Assembly: GCA_029817715.1 (NCBI GenBank)
Contig: JARUPY010000387.1
Location: forward strand, 3,968,001-4,032,000
DNA: 64,000 nt
Direction of reading: 5' to 3'
Origin: Melastoma dodecandrum
Taxonomy: Eukaryota > Streptophyta > Magnoliopsida > Myrtales > Melastomataceae
Part shown: piece by piece, positions 12,001 to 22,827 of the stretch
How positions within the stretch are numbered: the stretch's first letter is position 1
Layout of the letters: every line of letters starts with the position of its first letter
Program-made: the position numbers and the translations under genes
The notes under the pieces: generated by a model
The model's database searches: none
What the model saw: only the letters and a program-made list of their open reading frames with translations
Told to the model about the DNA's origin: nothing

Positions 12001-13423
12001 TAAGTGGGTATTTAAAACAAAACTAAGGGCAGACGGCACTGTGGAGCGACACAAGGCGAGGTTAGTGGCTAAAGGTTATACGCAAAAGGAAGGCTTTGAC
12101 TTTCAGGAAACCTTCAGCCCTGTTGCCAAACATACTTCCATCCGTATGTTCCTTGCACTTGCCTCTATGCATAATTGGCACTTGAGACAGTTTGACATTC
12201 ATAATGCCTTTTTGCATGGTGATCTGTTGGAGGATGTTTATATGGATGTTCCGGAAGGTTTGGACATTCAGGGGGAGAGGTGTTCTCGGAAGTTAGTTTG
12301 CAAGCTTAAAAAGGCCTTGTATGGCTTAAAATAAGCATCAAGACAATGGAATGACAAGTTGTCATCTTGTTTGCTGGCCAATGGTTTTAAACTATCTAAA
12401 TCAGACTACACATTGTTCACCAAGCAAGAACAGAGCGGATTCCTTGCTGTATTAGTACATGTAGATGACATGGCTATTGCGGCTTCGAGTAATGATCTTA
12501 TTGATGAACTCAAGGGGTATTTGCTGCAGTATTTTAAGGTGAGAGATCTAGGAGTTCTGAGGTACTTTTTGGGGATTGAAATAGCAAGGTCCAAAGAAGG
12601 TATTTTTGTCTCTCAGAGAAATTATACATTGAGGTTGCTGGAGGACATGGGAAAACTGGGAGTGAAGCCTAGCAGGATACCAATGTCACCCAATTTGAAG
12701 TTAGCGCGTGAAGAAGGGGAGGAAATTGTGGAAGCGAGTGCTTACAGAAGGCTAATTGGGAGGCTGATATATCTGGGAATCACAAGACCAGATTTGGCCT
12801 TCATAGTACATGTACTTGCTCAGTTTATGGATAAGCCAACCAAAGGGCATTGGGACGCAGCCAATCAGGTTCTCAGGTACTTGAAAAGCACGTCTGGAAA
12901 ATGGCTCTTCTTCTCTAGTAGAGATGTGCCTGAACTAGAAGCTTATTCGGATAGTGATTGGGGAGGATGCATAGACACACGAAAATCAACCACGGGTCTT
13001 GCAGTCTTCCTGGGGAGTTCACTGGTAAGCTGGAAGTCGAAAAAATAGACAACAGTGTCGAGGAGTTCTACGAAGGCTGAATACAGAGCAATAGCAACAA
13101 CCACTACAGAGGTACTATGGTTGATTGCTTTATTGAAGGATTTTGGAATGGAGATGAAGCTACCTGTACCGCTGCACTGTGACAACAGGTTGGCTATATA
13201 CATCAGCAGAAATCCAGTGTTTCACGAGCGCACGAAACACTTGAAAATGAATTTACATTTTGTTAGAGAGAAGTTAGAGCAAGGAATAATCAATGTTTTG
13301 CATCTTAGAACTCAACGGCAGCTGGCGGACTTGTTTACGAAGGCACTTCATCCAGGTAGGCAAAATTTTCTTCTAGACAAGATGGGAATGAGAGATATCC
13401 ATGACTCCCATCTTGAGGGGTAG
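9012..13423 (+). pseudogene. Copia gag-pol polyprotein with six nonsense codons
   Basis: One frame runs from gag to the terminal stop at 13421 and is broken only by stops at 9110 (TGA), 9248 (TAG), 9401 (TGA), 9623 (TAG), 12332 (TAA) and 13046 (TAG). Gag has a CCHC zinc knuckle (CDNCGKKGHIKREC, near 9707). The protease motif appears as LDTGVTDHV. Integrase has its HHCC finger (WHLRLGH...CTVC) and a core with FDLLHCDIWGP, GIRSDNGSEF and TPQQNGVAERKHQ. RT has WVFKTK, LVAKGYTQKEG, FDIHNAFLHGDL and a variant HVDDM in place of the usual YVDDM. RNase H has YSDSDWGG and DTRKSTTG. The stops at 12332 and 13046 fall where the family has Gln (LKQAS, KKQT), and the one at 9110 falls at a conserved Trp. 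Confidence 0.93.
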
Positions 13424-13806
13424 TGTGGGCAGTTAAATGGCAGTTAAGCTGCTGCTGGAGAAGCTGACTGATCTTGGGCTTCGGGCAAAACAAGATAACA
13501 GAGTCTGGGCTGAAGGAAGTGATGAAGGGGCCGGCAATGAAAGAGACTTCGAGAAAGGCTTACAGGCCTTATATGTTGTTAGTTAAAGAAGGGTTACAAT
13601 GGTAAATTCCCTACAATTAGTTAGACGCGGTGTGCAGTGCAGCACCCGGCTAACAACGTATGTAAAAAGGACAAATTCTGTTTCTGGTTTTTGGCTGTCT
13701 GTAACAAACACAGATCGTTTTGTTTTCTGGAATGAGAATGAGGAAGGAGACGGGCTGAGTCCTACACTGCCTTGCCGAGCTTCAAAAACTGTCCATAGTC
13801 TCTAAC
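13424..13806 (+). repeat. Probable 3' LTR of the copia element
   Basis: It starts TGTGGGCAGTTAAATGGC immediately after the polypurine-like tract and stop codon. The 3' end is not defined, because no 5' copy or clear target duplication was found. About 380 bp is an estimate based on composition. Confidence 0.5.
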
Positions 13807-14619
13807 TCGTTGACTCGAGGACGAATCATTTGTTCAGTATGATCAAATACTATTCGACTGGAAAATTCCGCCTGATTAAAATCCGAGGCACTCGAAGATC
13901 ATCACTTGCACGTGGGGACAGGGGGAGGGGATATGAAATCCATGAATGCACATGGGGGGAAGCACCTGTTTGTACAAAGGAGAGAGATGGGGAACTTGTT
14001 CAGGGAACTCACGGCAGGCAGGTTTGCCTCATGTGAACATGACCATGTTCGTCAACTAATGTTTTTCTGGTCAGGAAGTGACAATTCTTCATTATTGGAG
14101 ACGACACGCCACTCAATTCTATTTAAACAAAGTCTCCTACTCTCTTCCTCTCACACTACCCTTTCTTTGTTAGCTTTTTCTATACGACTATGATCTGAAT
14201 TGGATAATGGGAAGAAAGTCCCCCACCCTCCTACTTGTTCGGTTTAAGGGTCCATCTCTCACGATCGATGTTGGGTCTTTGTTTCCAGGACTCAAAACTC
14301 TAGTGGGTGAAGGGCATAATCCCATTATTAGTTTGATGAAAAATGTTCCCCCCCCCCTCCCACAACGACCACATGCCCAATGACATGCCTCCTGTGTTCC
14401 ATGCGCCCATTTGCTAAAACCATTTATTCTTGTGGCCTTGATTTCATGTCTGAACAACCCCTTTGTCTCTGGATAAGCCATTGTCATCTCAAGTGGCCTG
14501 TTCAAAAAGAACGAGGGGGGCGGCATTTGGTCCCTACAAATTTGTGCAACTAAATTGGGTTTCGGGATTTGACGAGGGAGGTAAAGAAAGAAGAATATAA
14601 GAAGATATGTAAATAGCAC
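13807..14619. other. Intergenic, nothing recognised
   Basis: A TATTTAAAC box near 14120 could be a core promoter, but no coding exon follows. The 143-codon minus-strand frame at 14188-14619 has no recognisable domain. Confidence 0.4.
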
Positions 14620-14628
14620 GTGAAGATC

Positions 14629-14947
14629 GGAAGCAGCTAACGGTACATGTACATAACGGCTACGTAGTTTACTAATTACTACTAAATTTTTTTAGTAAAT
14701 TTTACTAAAAGTTAATCGTTACTAACAAAGTCAACGCGAAATTAGTAAAAACTGTAGTAAAATTTTTCGTATTTTTGTAAAGTCAACTCAATTTTAGTAA
14801 AAATAGTAGTAAATTTTATTACATTTTTTACTAATTTCGCGTTGACTTTGTTAGTAACGGTCAACTTTTAGTAAAATTTACTAAAAAAAGTTAGTAGTAA
14901 TTAGTAAATTACGTAACCATTACGTACACGTACCATTAGCCGCTTCC
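14629..14947. mobile_element. Mutator-like MITE (foldback)
   Basis: A 319-bp element whose arms are inverted copies over nearly their whole length. The termini read GGAAGCAGCTAACGG and CCATTAGCCGCTTCC. It is flanked by a perfect 9-bp duplication, GTGAAGATC, at 14620-14628 and 14948-14956. A 9-bp target site is the mark of Mutator-like elements. The interior is rich in AGTAAA/TTTACT motifs and has no coding capacity. A transcript would fold into one long hairpin, so it could be a source of small RNAs (inference). Confidence 0.92.
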
Positions 14948-14956
14948 GTGAAGATC

Positions 14957-16572
14957 AGGTCGAGATGTCAAAAAAGCAAAGGTAAAAAAGAAGTCGAACA
15001 CCTCCTTCCGTGATGAAAAAAGACAGGATGAGATGAAAGTGGTCCGAATTGATAAAAACAAATATATTTTATTAATATAATAGCAAGATGAAAGACGTGA
15101 CAATGAAGGCATGTTCCCTAAACAAAAAAAGTTGGAGATAAATTAAGTTTACAACCCTTTTGAGATCATCATCCCCTCCCCTCCGAGGCATGGGGTTTTC
15201 TAGAAAGACTTGAAGAAGTAACTCTTCTGCCTTAACTAGCAAGTAGGGTGTCGTTGATTCCGTGGAAAACTCGTAGCAAATTTAGCAAAAACTGGATTCT
15301 TCTTCTGTCCCTATCCATCCCTCTCAGCCTCTGACGCCCCCCCCCATCTTCTTTTTGTAACAACGACTAATTACGATTTACTAGTAATCCCTGGCTTTTT
15401 GGGTTTGATCCCTACAATTACGGTGGGGAATGAGAAGGACGTATTCTATTGGGGAGGGGGAACACCCGAAAACGTCGGGAGGGATATGGCCATGTGCTCG
15501 AGAACGTGGTAGGGCCAAATTCCCCCAACACATATCAAAATCTTATTCATTCGGTGACGCGTCATCACGAGAGTACGATGTTTATTACATTAGAAATTCG
15601 TTCGTGTAACGAGCGACATGCTATATTCTTTTATACACAAATATATACATATATATCATATATGACCAAAGCCATCTTGTTTTGAATAACTAGAAGTGAA
15701 ATTTTCCCACTGATAGATTAGAAAAGATCAAATCAATCTTCCGTGCGTTTATCTTTATCTTTAAAAAAGAAGAGGGTCGGTCACATTGATTTGATTCGTC
15801 AGTCATTATAGATTAATACTCAAAAGTCAATTGTTTTTATGTTTAAATTAAATGTAGGGTTTCGTTTGCCCCCCCCCCCCCCCCCCCTTTTTTTTTGTCT
15901 TTTCCTTTTTCTTTTTTTTTTTTAAATTCGCGGTTGGTAAAAAGAGGCAAATAATTTTGATTCGGCTAATCTAAAAGTATAATATTATTTTCGATGCCCA
16001 CAAATCAAGGAGGGTTTTGATCAAATGTTTCTCTCGATTATTTTTCCCAATGCGGCGGCGGTTTATTGATATCAACCATTTTTTTCTGCAAGTAAAAAAA
16101 GTTGAATTGAATTATAAACATATGTCCAAATAGACCACCAACTAATGTCTATGTCCACCTCTATCCTAATAATATGGCCATCCTCTCATTCCCCTTTTTC
16201 ATTAGGGCTTAGTAGTACTCGTGGCTGTTGCCTTTGTCAAATTATTCTAGGCACAAAGAGTTGGTACTCAACTCCACCTCGATACCCACAAAACATACTA
16301 TAAGTAATCTTAATCCCCAGCAATTTTATCCGATGAGATGATTCCTTGGGGGCAGGATGGAAGTGTATTTAAAGTAATAAACCAGAGAAACCACTGAATT
16401 AATCGCGCATGATTAGGCCAATGTATTCCCAAAGCATAAAAATCATGGAGAGAACCCTTCTATTTCGGTATAACCATAGTGGGATCTTGGAAAGAAACCG
16501 TCCCCATTCATGATTAGGGAAGTATTATTAGCGTTGCTAATCATTTTGTCGATAGGCTATTAGCCCGTGGTT
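14957..16572. other. Intergenic, nothing recognised
   Basis: AT-rich, with a C homopolymer at 15869-15887 followed by T-rich low complexity. No gene is recognised. Confidence 0.45.
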
Positions 16573-16682
16573 CATACACACTACACGTGTCGTGTATTAT
16601 ATACTGACATGACCTAACAAGGTTGAACATACACACTACACGTGTCGCGTATGTTATACTGACATGACCTAACAAGGTTGAA
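16573..16682. repeat. Two 55-bp tandem copies next to a hairpin
   Basis: Units 16573-16627 and 16628-16682 each run from CATACACACTACACGTGTCG to AACAAGGTTGAA with few differences. Each contains a palindromic ACACGTGT (G-box-like) core. Right after them, GATAACTTAACGATACAG and TTGTTAAGTTATC form an inverted repeat (about 16683-16725). This lies about 350-500 bp upstream of the expansin start. Confidence 0.85.
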
Positions 16683-16990
16683 GATAACTTAACGATACAG
16701 TCGAACCTACTTGTTAAGTTATCGTCAAAAGAATATTACGTCATTGTTTTTTATTACACGAACAGGGGTTTGGAGTTGGAGGGATGCATGTGCATGTGCA
16801 TGGGGAGGCCCCACAGTTGGTAATGGGAGTAGTAGCCCAGATGGAACATTTGCATGTGCTCTAACTACGATCCAATCGAATAATTACAGTTTTTATTAAA
16901 TAATTTATTGTACATCGTTGTGTCCATTCATTATTCATTTATTTAATACTTTCAGTTAAATAGATCAACCTGCAGCCTCGGGTATTACTC

Positions 16991-16998
16991 TATATAAA
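16991..16998 (+). promoter_or_regulatory. TATA box of the expansin gene
   Basis: TATATAAA lies 74 bases before the expansin ATG, a normal distance for a plant core promoter with a short leader. Confidence 0.7.
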
Positions 16999-17071
16999 CC
17001 TCTCCAGGCATTTCCCCCCCCTAAATCAACCCAACAACCTTCGCTTCCTCCCCCCAAACCGGAAAAGATCA

Positions 17072-18009
17072 ATGGCAACCGCCACATTCTCCGTCGGTAT
17101 CGCTCTCGTGTTGGTCATCGCGTCGCTCCGTGCTGCTAGTGCAGATTATGGGGGCTGGAACGATGGCCATGCCACTTTCTACGGAGGCGGGGACGCCTCT
17201 GGCACCATGGGTTAGTCCGGTAACTGTGTGGTCCGTCCTCGGTTGTTCAATGTGTATGTTGTTGGCTGATAATTTATTATTGTCGGTGCTTGTTTAGGGG
17301 GTGCTTGCGGTTACGGCAATCTTTACAGCCAGGGCTACGGGACGAACACGGCCGCGTTGAGCACTGCCCTGTTCAACAACGGCCTGAGTTGCGGATCGTG
17401 CTATGAGATGAGGTGCAACAACGACCCGAAATGGTGCCTGCTGGGCACCATCCTGGTCACGGCAACCAACTTCTGCCCCCCTAACCCTTCCCTCCCAAAC
17501 GACAACGGCGGGTGGTGCAACCCTCCACTCCAGCACTTTGATTTGGCCGAGCCAGCATTCCTCCAGATAGCTCAGTACAGGGCGGGAATCGTCCCCGTCT
17601 CCTTCAGGAGGTATGCGAATCACCACACGACCAGCTGTCCTGGCTACCACATTCTTCACATAAGTAACATTCGACTGATCACTCGACGGGGTTCTCCTTT
17701 CTCAGGGTGCCATGCGTGAAGAAAGGCGGGATCAGGTTCACGATCAACGGCCCCGCCCACTTCAACCTCGTCCTCATCACCAACGTGGGTGGTGCAGGGG
17801 ACGTCCGATCTGTATCGATCAAGGGATCAAAGACCGGGTGGCAACCCATGTCAAGGAACTGGGGACAGAACTGGCAGAGCAACTCTTACCTGAACGGACA
17901 GTCTCTGTCCTTCCAGGTGACCACAAGCGACGGGAAGACTGTGACCGCCTACAACGTCGCCCCCAACAACTGGCAGTTTGGGCAGACCTTCGAGGGCGAA
18001 CAATTCTAA
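17072..18009 (+). CDS. Alpha-expansin (EXPA)
   Basis: Three exons (17072-17210, 17298-17610, 17706-18009) give 251 residues, the normal alpha-expansin length. A signal peptide of about 24 residues (ending SLRAASA) precedes the family-diagnostic [21 protein letters not shown]. The GH45-like domain follows with its cysteines ([14 protein letters not shown]) and the HFDLAEPAF motif, in which the HFD triad is visible. After the alpha-expansin sequence [13 protein letters not shown] comes the C-terminal CBM63-like domain with the conserved tryptophans of [14 protein letters not shown] and [11 protein letters not shown]. From family knowledge the protein is secreted and loosens cell walls in a pH-dependent way without hydrolysis. 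The exon junctions split codons exactly as needed. A G homopolymer (18038-18056) lies just after the stop, in the 3' UTR. Confidence 0.96.
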
Positions 18010-18964
18010 ACAAACAAAAGACAAAGGGTGTTATTACGGGGGGGGGGGGGGGGGGGTCTTTTGGGTGTCTAAAATCCCATAAGAAAACAATTGGTGAAGG
18101 CAGGGTAGAGGGAAGGCATGTGGTTTTTAGGTTGCAGGGAGTGAAGGAGGCAAGAAGGATTTCATTTCAGCCTCAAAAACATTCAGTTGGGCAGTGTCAG
18201 TTTGCAGAGGTTGCTCTTTCATGGCACCCGCTAGGCTTTTATTACAGCATATAGTTTGTATACATTATTACCATTTAGTATATGAGGCTTATACCAAGTA
18301 TAGTGCATTAAAATTTAGGTGCCTAAGGAATTGGGTGGGCCCCAGAGGATATCCCGAGGATGGGGGTTTGTAATATTTTTCCCTAAAGTGGGCTTCCCAC
18401 AGTTTGTATCATTGGGTTGTGATTGGGAATTGAATTGAATGAATGAAATATATTCGGTTTCAGTTACTTTGAAAAAGGTGGGTGATGTTGAAGCTGGTGT
18501 GATTTACGCTCTGTTTGGATTCGGGAGAGGGAAAAAAAAAAAAGAATGAAGAACACAAATTCTCAATAGAAATAATTCATGGATAGTACGTTTTTCAAAT
18601 TCGTTCATGGTTATTTTTCCTTCCTTTTTGTCGGATTCCAAGTGAGTATTAGTGACATGTTAGTGCTTATATTTCGCTATATTAGAAAATGACGGAATGG
18701 AAGAGGAAAGTTTGAACGATGTGAGAGGATTTCTTTCGAGATGAGTGTTTCTCCACTTTTTTATTTATTGCTAGCATCCATACAAAGGATAGACGATCCC
18801 AAGGTGATTTGCATTTCACAAATAGGAATTTCAATAATATATATATAATCATTAAACAAGATGCGGTCCCGGGCATGTAAAAAAATAAATAAAAAATAAT
18901 AATATCAGAGGAATGGGAGATTCCAAATAAAAGAATAGAGCGAAAACAACCAAGTGAATTTTTA
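18010..18964. other. Expansin 3' region and intergenic DNA
   Basis: It contains the poly-G tract at 18038-18056 and a plausible 3' UTR. No further gene is seen. Confidence 0.5.
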
Positions 18965-19083
18965 TGGGCCTACATGGGGTTACAAATTGGGCTCGAAGCC
19001 CGCCTTAGGAATGGGCCGGTTGGGGGATATAAATAAGCATCAAGTCATCCCCTCCTGCCCCTTCCCCCCAGTTGAAACCCTAG
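18965..19083 (+). promoter_or_regulatory. RPS26 promoter: site II elements, TATA box, telo-box
   Basis: TGGGCC occurs at 18965-18970 and 19012-19017, TATAAATA at 19028-19035, and a telo-box AAACCCTAG at 19075-19083, all within 160 bases of the RPS26 ATG. The pairing of site II elements with a telo-box is known from promoters of plant ribosomal protein and cell-proliferation genes. It agrees with the gene that follows. Confidence 0.75.
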
Positions 19084-19121
19084 TCGCGCCGCCGTGCGGT
19101 TCTTCCCTCGACTCTCTCGAG

Positions 19122-20350
19122 ATGGTGCGATCTCCCTCTGAATCTCTTATCGAGGTGATCTCCAATCGGCGGGATTGTGATTACTCTTTTTCTCGCGTGT
19201 CTTTTTTTGGTTGCAGACGTTCAAGCGCAGGAACGGAGGACGAAACAAGCACGGCCGCGGACACGTCAAGTTCATCCGCTGCTCCAACTGCGGGAAATGC
19301 TGCCCCAAGGTAAAGCTGATCGGAGGGTTCCTTGACTGTTCCTGTTCTGGATTGTGAATGGGATGATGGATGTATGAATTTAGTTGGGAGTAGACGGGTG
19401 AGGTTCAGGATTGGAATATGCGTTGATTTTGCTGACTGTTTATGGTTGTTGCGATAGGATAAGGCTATTAAGAGGTTTCTCGTGAGGAACATTGTTGAGC
19501 AGGCTGCCGTTAGGGATGTGCAGGAAGCTTGCGTCTACGACAGTAATTAATTCATCATCTAACTCGTAGATTTGTGCTATTGCATCTTTAACCCATTGTT
19601 TTGATTGGGGCTCTCTTGTTGTAGCCTACACTCTTCCCAAGCTGTATGCGAAGATGCAGTACTGTGTTTCCTGTGCTATCCACTCCCATGTTGTGAGGGT
19701 CAGGTCCCGCACTGACAGGAGGAACCGTGAGCCCCCGCAGCGCTTCATGAGGCGCCGGGTATGAACTCTACTCACTCCTTTTAATGCACTGTCGTTACAT
19801 TCATAATTGTATGTTGGATCTTACATTCCAATCGTTCTGGCGATGTAACTTTCATTTTGCTTCTTATCAGGGATAAATTTGATTGATATGATATGGCGGA
19901 TAGGATTAGGTTTTGCTTTGTTTATTATACCCATGCTCATACAAATAGCCTAAATGTCAGTCTCGTGGCATGCGGCATTTACTATTCTGACATTGCTAAC
20001 AAATTGCTTGTTGGATATTTCCTTCATATGCACAATTTCTGATATATATAGACTTGATAATGCTTAGTCCCTCATGGCAGATTATCCATTTGCCTCATTT
20101 GATTATGCTTTTTGTGGAAGATTATCCATTTGCCTCAGTTGATTATGCTTTTTGTGTTTGTGGCATCTGAAATCTTGGTCGATGTCCTTGAGGCATTTTT
20201 TCATAATTGTTTATTCGTTTAACCCCTTTGGACCGTGCATTCCGGTATGATTTTGCTAAGATGGGTTAATCTTGACAGGATGATTTGCCCAAGCCTGGTC
20301 AACCAGGCCAAGGACCTCGTCCCGCCGCAGGCGCACCCGCTCGTCCTTGA
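19122..20350 (+). CDS. RPS26: 40S ribosomal protein S26 (eS26)
   Basis: Five coding exons give 128 residues: 19122-19124, 19217-19309, 19458-19542, 19625-19758 and 20279-20350. The first coding exon is only the ATG, followed directly by an intron; exon 2 begins [18 protein letters not shown], the expected residue 2 onward. The family's zinc-ribbon cysteines ([12 protein letters not shown] and [12 protein letters not shown]) are intact. So are [19 protein letters not shown] and the Pro/Gly/Ala-rich tail ([12 protein letters not shown]). The protein sits at the mRNA exit channel of the 40S subunit. The long last intron (19759-20278) has no feature I recognise. The telo-box and site II promoter upstream agree with a ribosomal protein gene. 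Confidence 0.96.
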
Positions 20351-21334
20351 GCCAAGTTTCTGAGCAATGGAGATCTCAATGTCCCCATTCTATGAAATTT
20401 TCTCATGCTTGATTTCAGCTTTGGCGGACAACCGGAAATTATGTCAACCTTAGTACTATTGGGACACAACCTCGGAAGTTTTGGATTTATTTGATGTCAA
20501 TTATAAAGTTTGTTTCAGTTTATATCTGGCTACTTTTATAGATTACTCTTATCATCTGTCTGCGTTCTGGTTTGTTTATCCACTTGTATAATCTAAGATG
20601 AAAACAATGATAAATCACGGCCGTATTTTCTCAATAGGAAAGCAATGTTGCAGACCGACCAAATCGACCGTTTATGGAAAACGAGCCCTAACCGACTGCA
20701 TATTCCTGCCATCCGTGATCCGCTCCTTCCGCTACCTCCTAGAGGCCGATGCTGACTACGTTCGTGATTAAGCGGGTGAGGGTTGGACATGAACAAGGCT
20801 TTTCCGGCTGGCCGAACTTTCTCGCCATACAAGAATTCTGAGATTACCACCCGACAAACTAACCAGAGGAGAGAGGGTGCCATTCCTCCTTATATACACA
20901 TTGAATGGGCGTCCCCACCCGACCCGACGTGGGACTTTTATACATGCATAATTTCATTTCGTTTTGGGGGTTGATTATGTGCGCTTTAGAGGATGAATAA
21001 AATGATAGGACCAGAGGGAGAACTTCTGAGTTCAACTGAAATTAGGGCGTTTTTACCTGACGAAGTTGGTTCAGAGTCCAATGGAATTTTCTGGATTCAT
21101 GATGCCATTAAATTGCAGAATTTTTAATGTCTTTCATAAATGACGAAATTATCTGCTTTTACAAGTCTACTAATGCAATACTCTAATCTGAAGTAGCAAC
21201 TGGTCCGGGTTTGGTGTCCCACGGGTGGATTGAATCGTTGGACCTCAGCCTAATGCAAACTGGATTGGAAGATCAGCATTTACTGTTTTGATTGTAGTTG
21301 ATTGTGGTTGAGTGATATTTCTGTATGATGCCTG
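20351..21334. other. RPS26 3' region and intergenic DNA
   Basis: A 3' UTR is followed by sequence with only short, uninformative open frames on both strands. Confidence 0.4.
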
Positions 21335-22590
21335 TGACTGAAGATGCAAATGTAAAACAGTTCTTTTCTGGATTCTTGGTTAAGCTCATTAGCCGCATTT
21401 GGAGCTTAGTGCACCCCATGCCATATTCCAATGAGGTTGGGTTGCGAATGCTTGTAGGTGGAGCCATGCGTGAAGCTTCTGTGCTTGGATATCGGGTAAC
21501 TCCACTGTTCTCATATTATTCATACCACGGACCTGTAGTCCATGTTATGTTAAGGGTCTTGATAACAGGTTTACCTTGACCCGTCTTCTGAGTCACCCTC
21601 TTCATAGTTCTCTAGGCTCTTGGACAGCTGTAAGTTCTCCCTATTTGACGCAGGCATATGAATTCATCAGCTATTGCCACAACTCTGGCCACTCCCAAGC
21701 ACATCCATGGGAAGAACTTGGTCGAATGTGTTGCATCTGCGACAAGGCAAAGGTTATTATTAGTTGGTTACACCAATCTGGCAAAGCGTGAAATGGCTGC
21801 AGACTGTTGTCACTTCCACTTGGGTGTGTTTTACTAGCTGTTGATTACTTATTTGCAGGATTGAGGGACTTTAGTTATATCGGGGACTCTTCATTCCGGG
21901 TCTCATGTCATGGAAATGATTGAGTTGGCTTAGGAGCTGGGATGGATTGGAAATGGCAAAGGGACCACCTAGAAGACAGCTGATGATTGATGAAAGCGAT
22001 GCGAGGTTGCCATTAGGTTTCATCAAACCGGATGAGGACTAGGAAGAATATTTACTCTTTTGAGCCTCTCTATGGGAGTAATTATGTTTGTGAACAACTT
22101 CACAGATCTAAATTTCTTTGTTATGATCCATTGCAGGCTGCTAAATGAACCAAAATCAATTTCCCTCCACTTAGAACCATGATGATTGCCATACAGCAGG
22201 TACTTTTGCTCTCTCTAATACACTGAGCAATCTGGCGATCAAAGCATTGTCTGGATTGCGTGTAGGATCTGGATCAAATATTTCACTCCCAAAGGCATTC
22301 TTAGACCACAGGATGGCAGTTCATTGATATCTATATCTATTGCATTACTCAACAGTCTTCACAAGTGGAAATATATGACAGAAGATTTGTCGGTGCGATG
22401 TTGTCGCTGTGGTTGAATTGGGTCATCCTGCATATTGCTTTACTTGTATTGGATCGGCTATGATTGCAGCTTGAGCTGGGATTAATCAAAGTCAGTTTCG
22501 TGTTTGTAAACTTGCTGTTGCAGGAGGGATATGCAGTTAGTAGGTCTCACATTGCTGCTAATGCCCTAAAAACGGAATGTAGAATGGATT
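21335..22590 (+). pseudogene. tRNA (guanine-26-N2)-dimethyltransferase TRM1, C-terminal half, decayed
   Basis: Ordered exon-like pieces match the plant TRM1 C-terminal half. They are PMPYSNEVGLRMLVGGA and SVLGYRVTPLFSYYSYHG (21415-21540), FISYCHNSGHSQAHPWEE (21660-21712), and frames recoverable as EMIELAQELGWIGNGKGT (near 21910-21960, with a premature stop). These are followed by DESDARLPLGFIKPDE (21988-22038) and EGYAVSRSHIAANALKTEC (22523-22580). The spacing keeps former introns, so it is a genomic fragment. The N-terminal SAM-binding half is missing and the pieces carry stops and frame changes. From family knowledge TRM1 makes m2,2G26 in tRNA. This copy cannot encode that enzyme. Confidence 0.85.
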
Positions 22591-22827
22591 CATGCATTAG
22601 GCTCACAAAGGTGCAGCGGTGATGGAAAATGGTCTGCACAATGAAAGGCGCATGGAATTGGATAAGCTGAGCTTCAAGATAGGGGAATGCTTGAAGATGC
22701 TTTCGTGTATCCTCGGATTCGTACATCTATATATTGAGAGAATGCTGTCTAGTAGGTAGGATATATGAGCTAGTGTAAAGGAAAATACCACTTCTGCAAG
22801 AGACATGCAGTGTATTCTGTTTATAGT

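Larger units (their letters stand above)
9012..13806 (+). mobile_element. Ty1/copia LTR retrotransposon, 5'-truncated
   Basis: Gag, protease, integrase, reverse transcriptase and RNase H follow in copia order in one reading frame. The unit starts abruptly inside gag (sense frame LALSIRNKLGFIDG near 9023-9064) with no 5' LTR or primer-binding site of its own. A purine-rich tract, CTTGAGGGGTAG, precedes a TG dinucleotide at 13424, the likely start of the 3' LTR. The right boundary near 13806 is uncertain because no second LTR is available for comparison. The element is non-autonomous through truncation and six in-frame stops. Confidence 0.88.

Noticed and set aside
14188..14619. 143-codon minus-strand open frame next to the MITE
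   Set aside because: No recognisable domain, promoter or splice structure; composition resembles the surrounding intergenic DNA.
17712..18254. 180-codon plus-strand open frame
   Set aside because: It is an alternative frame over expansin exon 3 and its 3' UTR, including the poly-G tract.
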